NCBI GenBank assembly: GCA_050733935.1
Contig: JBOHUC010000037.1
Span: 1 to 63,080 of the forward strand
From: JBOHUC01 sp050733935
GTDB lineage: Bacteria; Eisenbacteria; RBG-16-71-46; DASYSL01
Length of the DNA stretch: 63,080 nt
Direction: 5' to 3'
Shown piece after piece: positions 60,478-63,080 of this stretch (positions are counted from its first letter, which is position 1; the number at the start of each line of letters is the position of its first letter). Under the pieces are notes generated by a model. The model was not told the DNA's origin, did no database searches, and worked only from the letters and a program-made list of their open reading frames with translations. A program made the translations under genes and the position numbers.

Positions 60478-61584
60478 CTAGCGCCGCGTCTGCAGGAAGG
60501 CGACCAGCGCCTCGACCTGCTCGTCGGTCAGGGTCATCGTCGGCGGCCCGGGCATAAGCGAGCCCGGCTTCTGTGCCGGCGAGTTCTTGATCCAGCGCGC
60601 GAGGTGCTCGGCATCGTTCGGGTAGATGCCGGAGGCGATCGTCGAGCGGGTCCCGAGCTTCGTGAGATTCGGCCCCAACACGCCGTAAGAAACGCCGTCG
60701 ATCATGTGGCAGGCGACGCACTGTCCGGTGCGGTAGACCTCGAGCCCGCGCGCGGCAAGGCTCGTCGAATCGGGCGCCGGCACAGGGGACTTCATCGTTG
60801 CGACCCAGGCGTCGAACTCGGCGCGCGGCTTCACGATCACCTTGAACATCATGTTCGCGTGCGAGGCGCCGCAGAACTCGGCGCACTGCCCGGGAAACGT
60901 TCCGAGCCCCTCGGGCGTGAACCACAGATGGTTCGTGCGGCCCGGGATGAGATCGCGCTTGCCGCCGAACGCTGGGACCCAGAACGAGTGGATGACGTCG
61001 GCCGACTCGAGCGCGAAGGCAACCGTCTGGCCCTCAGGAAGGACGATCTCGTTCGCGGTCAACACGCCGAGCTTCGGGTACTGGACCTCCCACCACCACT
61101 GGTGGCCGACGACGCGCACCTCGAGACCGTCCTTCGGGACGGCGGCGGTGGTGAAGATCGTCTTCACGGTCGGAACGGCGATGAACGCGAGGATGATGGC
61201 CGGCGCCACGGTCCAGCCGATCTCGAGCGCCGTGTTTCCATGGATCGGGCGCGGCGCGGGCCCGCCCGGACGCCTCCGGTAACGGAGCACGGTGACGACG
61301 AGCGCGCCCTCGACGACCACGAAGATGATGATGACCCAGATCACGATGTCGTCGAGGAGACGGTCCTGCATTGCCGCGACCTCGGAGCTTGGGACGAGCG
61401 CCGTTTGGGGATAGGTCGCGTGCGGGCCCGGGGACGAGCCCTGGCCCTGCGCAAACGCCGGTCCGACGAACGCCTTGGAAAGCGCCGCCGACCCGGGAAC
61501 CCCCTGAAGGCCCACGCCCGTGACGAGCGCCACGAGCCCGAGGCAGACGAGTCCCAGGAGGTGCAATCGTCTGCGTTTGGCCAT
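60478..61584 (-). CDS. ctaC: cytochrome c oxidase subunit II with fused cytochrome c domain
   Basis: 368 residues from the ATG at 61584 (AAGGGA five bases upstream); an ATG 13 codons earlier is also in frame. A signal segment (about 8-26) and two helices (80-101, 124-142) precede the CuA domain with H199 and CAEFCGASHANM (C234, C238, H242, M245). The C-terminal cytochrome c has CVACH (289-293) and a late methionine region (GSLMPGPP), making this a caa3-type subunit. Electrons enter here from a soluble cytochrome. It is first in the operon and divergent from the M3 peptidase. Confidence 0.96.
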   Translation of the reverse strand: MAKRRRLHLLGLVCLGLVALVTGVGLQGVPGSAALSKAFVGPAFAQGQGSSPGPHATYPQTALVPSSEVAAMQDRLLDDIVIWVIIIFVVVEGALVVTVLRYRRRPGGPAPRPIHGNTALEIGWTVAPAIILAFIAVPTVKTIFTTAAVPKDGLEVRVVGHQWWWEVQYPKLGVLTANEIVLPEGQTVAFALESADVIHSFWVPAFGGKRDLIPGRTNHLWFTPEGLGTFPGQCAEFCGASHANMMFKVIVKPRAEFDAWVATMKSPVPAPDSTSLAARGLEVYRTGQCVACHMIDGVSYGVLGPNLTKLGTRSTIASGIYPNDAEHLARWIKNSPAQKPGSLMPGPPTMTLTDEQVEALVAFLQTRR

Positions 61585-61791
61585 GGATTCCCTTCGGTGG
61601 GCTCGAGCGGCTTTTTCAGTCATCGTGAATTCCGGCGCAACCTAGCACGCACTCCTTGTGGAGTAAAGGTCGCCGTGCCAGATTCTTAAGCAGCCGCGTC
61701 GCATGCTGTTCCCTGAATCTCCTATCCCAGCGGTAGGCTTTGTGCCCGCGAGAACTTCCCTGACGTGAGGATCGACCGACCATGCTCCCAA

Positions 61792-63080
61792 ATCGCATCG
61801 CTCTCGGGTCCCTCGCCCTCCTCCTCGGAGTGGGCATCGTGACCCTCGCCATCCCGCAGAGCTCGTTCGCCCAGCCTCAGGGCGTGAGCTGGAACTGGAC
61901 GCCGGAGCAGATCCATGCGACCGGGCCGCGCGTCATGAAGGAAGCCGACCAGCGCTACGACAAGCTCGTGAAGCAGCGTTCGGCGCGCACGTTCGAGAAC
62001 ACGGTCGTCGCGATGGAGAACGTCGGCGCGTGGGCGGGCAAGGAAATCGGGCCCGCGCTCTTCCTCAAGTACGTCTCGACCGACGAGAAAGTCCGTGCCG
62101 CTTCGGATTCGGTCGAAGTCAAGTTCAGCCGTTGGGCGATCAAGACACAGGCGCGCGAGGATCTCTACCAGGCGCTCAAGCAGGCGCTCGCGAACGATCC
62201 GCCGAAGAACGATCTCGACAAGCGGCTCGCCGAGAAGATGACGCTCGACTTCGAGCTCAACGGCCTGTCGCTGCCGAAGGAGAAGCGCGAGCAAGTCACC
62301 GCGCTCAAGCAGAAGATCTCGGACCTCGGCATCCGGTTCGACACGAACCTGAACGAGGCCCAGGATTCGCTGCTCCTCACGAAGGCCGACCTCGCCGGCA
62401 TGCCGGACAGCTACATCGAGCGCCTCGACAAGGCCGCCGACGGCCGCTACAAGGTCACGGTCTCGTATCCCGACTTCTATCCGTTCATGCAGAACTCGAC
62501 GAACGCCGCCGCGCGCAAGGAGCTCGAAGCCAAGTTCTCGAATCGCGCCGCCGACAAGAACCTGCCTCTCCTCAAGGAAGCGCTCGGACTCCGCCAGGAG
62601 CTCGCGACCACGATGGGCTACAAGACCTACGCGGACTACGCGACGGTCGACCGCATGGCGAAGAACCCGACGAACGTGATGACGTTCCTGGACGGGCTCG
62701 TCGAAAAGCTCAAGCCTTACCGGGACGCGGACATCGCGACGCTCGCGGCGATGAAGAAGGAGAAGGAAGGCGATGCGGCAGGCCCGCTCGCGATCTACGA
62801 CTGGCGCTTCTACGACAACGAGATCAAGAAGACCAAGTACCAGATCGACCCGGAGCAAGTGCGCCAGTACTTCCCGCTCGACGTGGTCACGAATGGCCTT
62901 TTGACGACCTACCAGAAGCTGTTCGGCCTCAAGTTCGAGGAAGTGAAGCCCGCGAAGGCATGGCACCCTGACGTGCAGCTCTTCCGGGTGGACAACGCGG
63001 CCGACGGAAAGACGATCGGCTGGTTCTATCTCGACCTGTTCCCGCGTCCGAACAAGTACGGGCACGCGGCCGCCTGGAGC
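61792..63080 (+). CDS. M3 family metallopeptidase, N-terminal part (partial)
   Basis: 429 residues to the window edge; ATG at 61792 with TGAGGA upstream, followed by a signal peptide (LGSLALLLGVGIVTLAIP, ending near SSFAQ). The mature part is helical: VVAMENVGAWAGKEIGPALF, LDKRLAEKMTLDFELNGLSL, LRQELATTMGYKTYADYA and AIYDWRFYDNEIKKTKYQID, the M3 (oligopeptidase/Dcp/thimet-type) pattern. The zinc HEFGH motif should lie just beyond the edge. It probably degrades peptides in the periplasm. Confidence 0.88.

Noticed and set aside
1..63080. tRNA, rRNA, CRISPR, prophage or IS elements
   Set aside because: I looked for cloverleaf-like ends, regular direct repeats and transposase or integrase motifs and saw none. 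A covariance-model and profile search would be decisive.

Overview
The window is about 63 kb of high-GC bacterial DNA (roughly two thirds G+C by eye). It is densely coded on both strands, with no rRNA, tRNA, CRISPR array, insertion sequence or prophage that I can recognise. The cell type looks Gram-negative and aerobic or microaerobic: a TonB-dependent receptor, ExbB/ExbD/TonB genes, PorV-like and other beta-barrel proteins, signal peptides and lipoboxes, an aa3/caa3-type cytochrome oxidase operon and citrate synthase. Six proteins carry the FlgD-immunoglobulin-like domain (a WDG motif followed by a glycine-rich turn and an aromatic strand), usually at the C terminus. Together with the high G+C this suggests a Candidatus Eisenbacteria-like member of the FCB side of the tree. 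That placement is an inference from gene style, not from a marker gene.

Layout. 1-5.98 kb: the tail of an unknown gene, then a leftward set with a DUF2314-like anchored protein, a FlgD-tailed secreted protein, an overlapping ornithine-cyclodeaminase-like/threonine-dehydratase-like pair, a diheme reaction-centre-type cytochrome c with TPRs, and two membrane proteins. 6.4-19.6 kb: a tight rightward cluster encoding a giant Ig-repeat surface protein, a PorV-like barrel with a FlgD-like tail, a 1036-residue TPR protein, ExbB, two ExbDs, TonB and another FlgD-domain protein. It is followed by an exported isoaspartyl methyltransferase and a DUF418 membrane protein. This cluster is the best candidate for an undescribed envelope system. 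19.5-24.9 kb: a barrel-like protein, an amidohydrolase-cupin fusion, a BlaR1-type M56 protease with HEAT repeats, BlaI and an exported intradiol dioxygenase. Two nearly identical 16-bp dyads link the BlaI promoter to the amidohydrolase promoter.

25-34 kb: lipoprotein, citrate synthase, peptide deformylase, glycoside-hydrolase-like FlgD protein, MoaD/ThiS plus BNR-repeat pair, TonB-dependent receptor. 34-47.3 kb: ECF sigma/membrane protein/DUF255 operon with overlapping start and stop codons, an ABC exporter, an orphan MurC-like ligase, DUF937, dodecin, a class C serine hydrolase, EttA and small membrane proteins. 47.4-63 kb: SURF1, LVIVD-repeat FlgD protein, DUF885 peptidase, CDGSH protein, cytosolic sulfatase with two membrane partners, a gap holding a large symmetric GTAC dyad, the CoxB-CoxA-CoxC-Cox4-CtaG operon (leftward), and the start of an M3 peptidase.

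The most surprising single residue is in cytochrome oxidase subunit I. The CuB-ligand histidine of the usual HPEVY motif reads as aspartate (D256), while all other metal ligands are in register. Start codons other than ATG are common (GTG, TTG, probably one CTG), and one-base or four-base start/stop overlaps link many operon partners.
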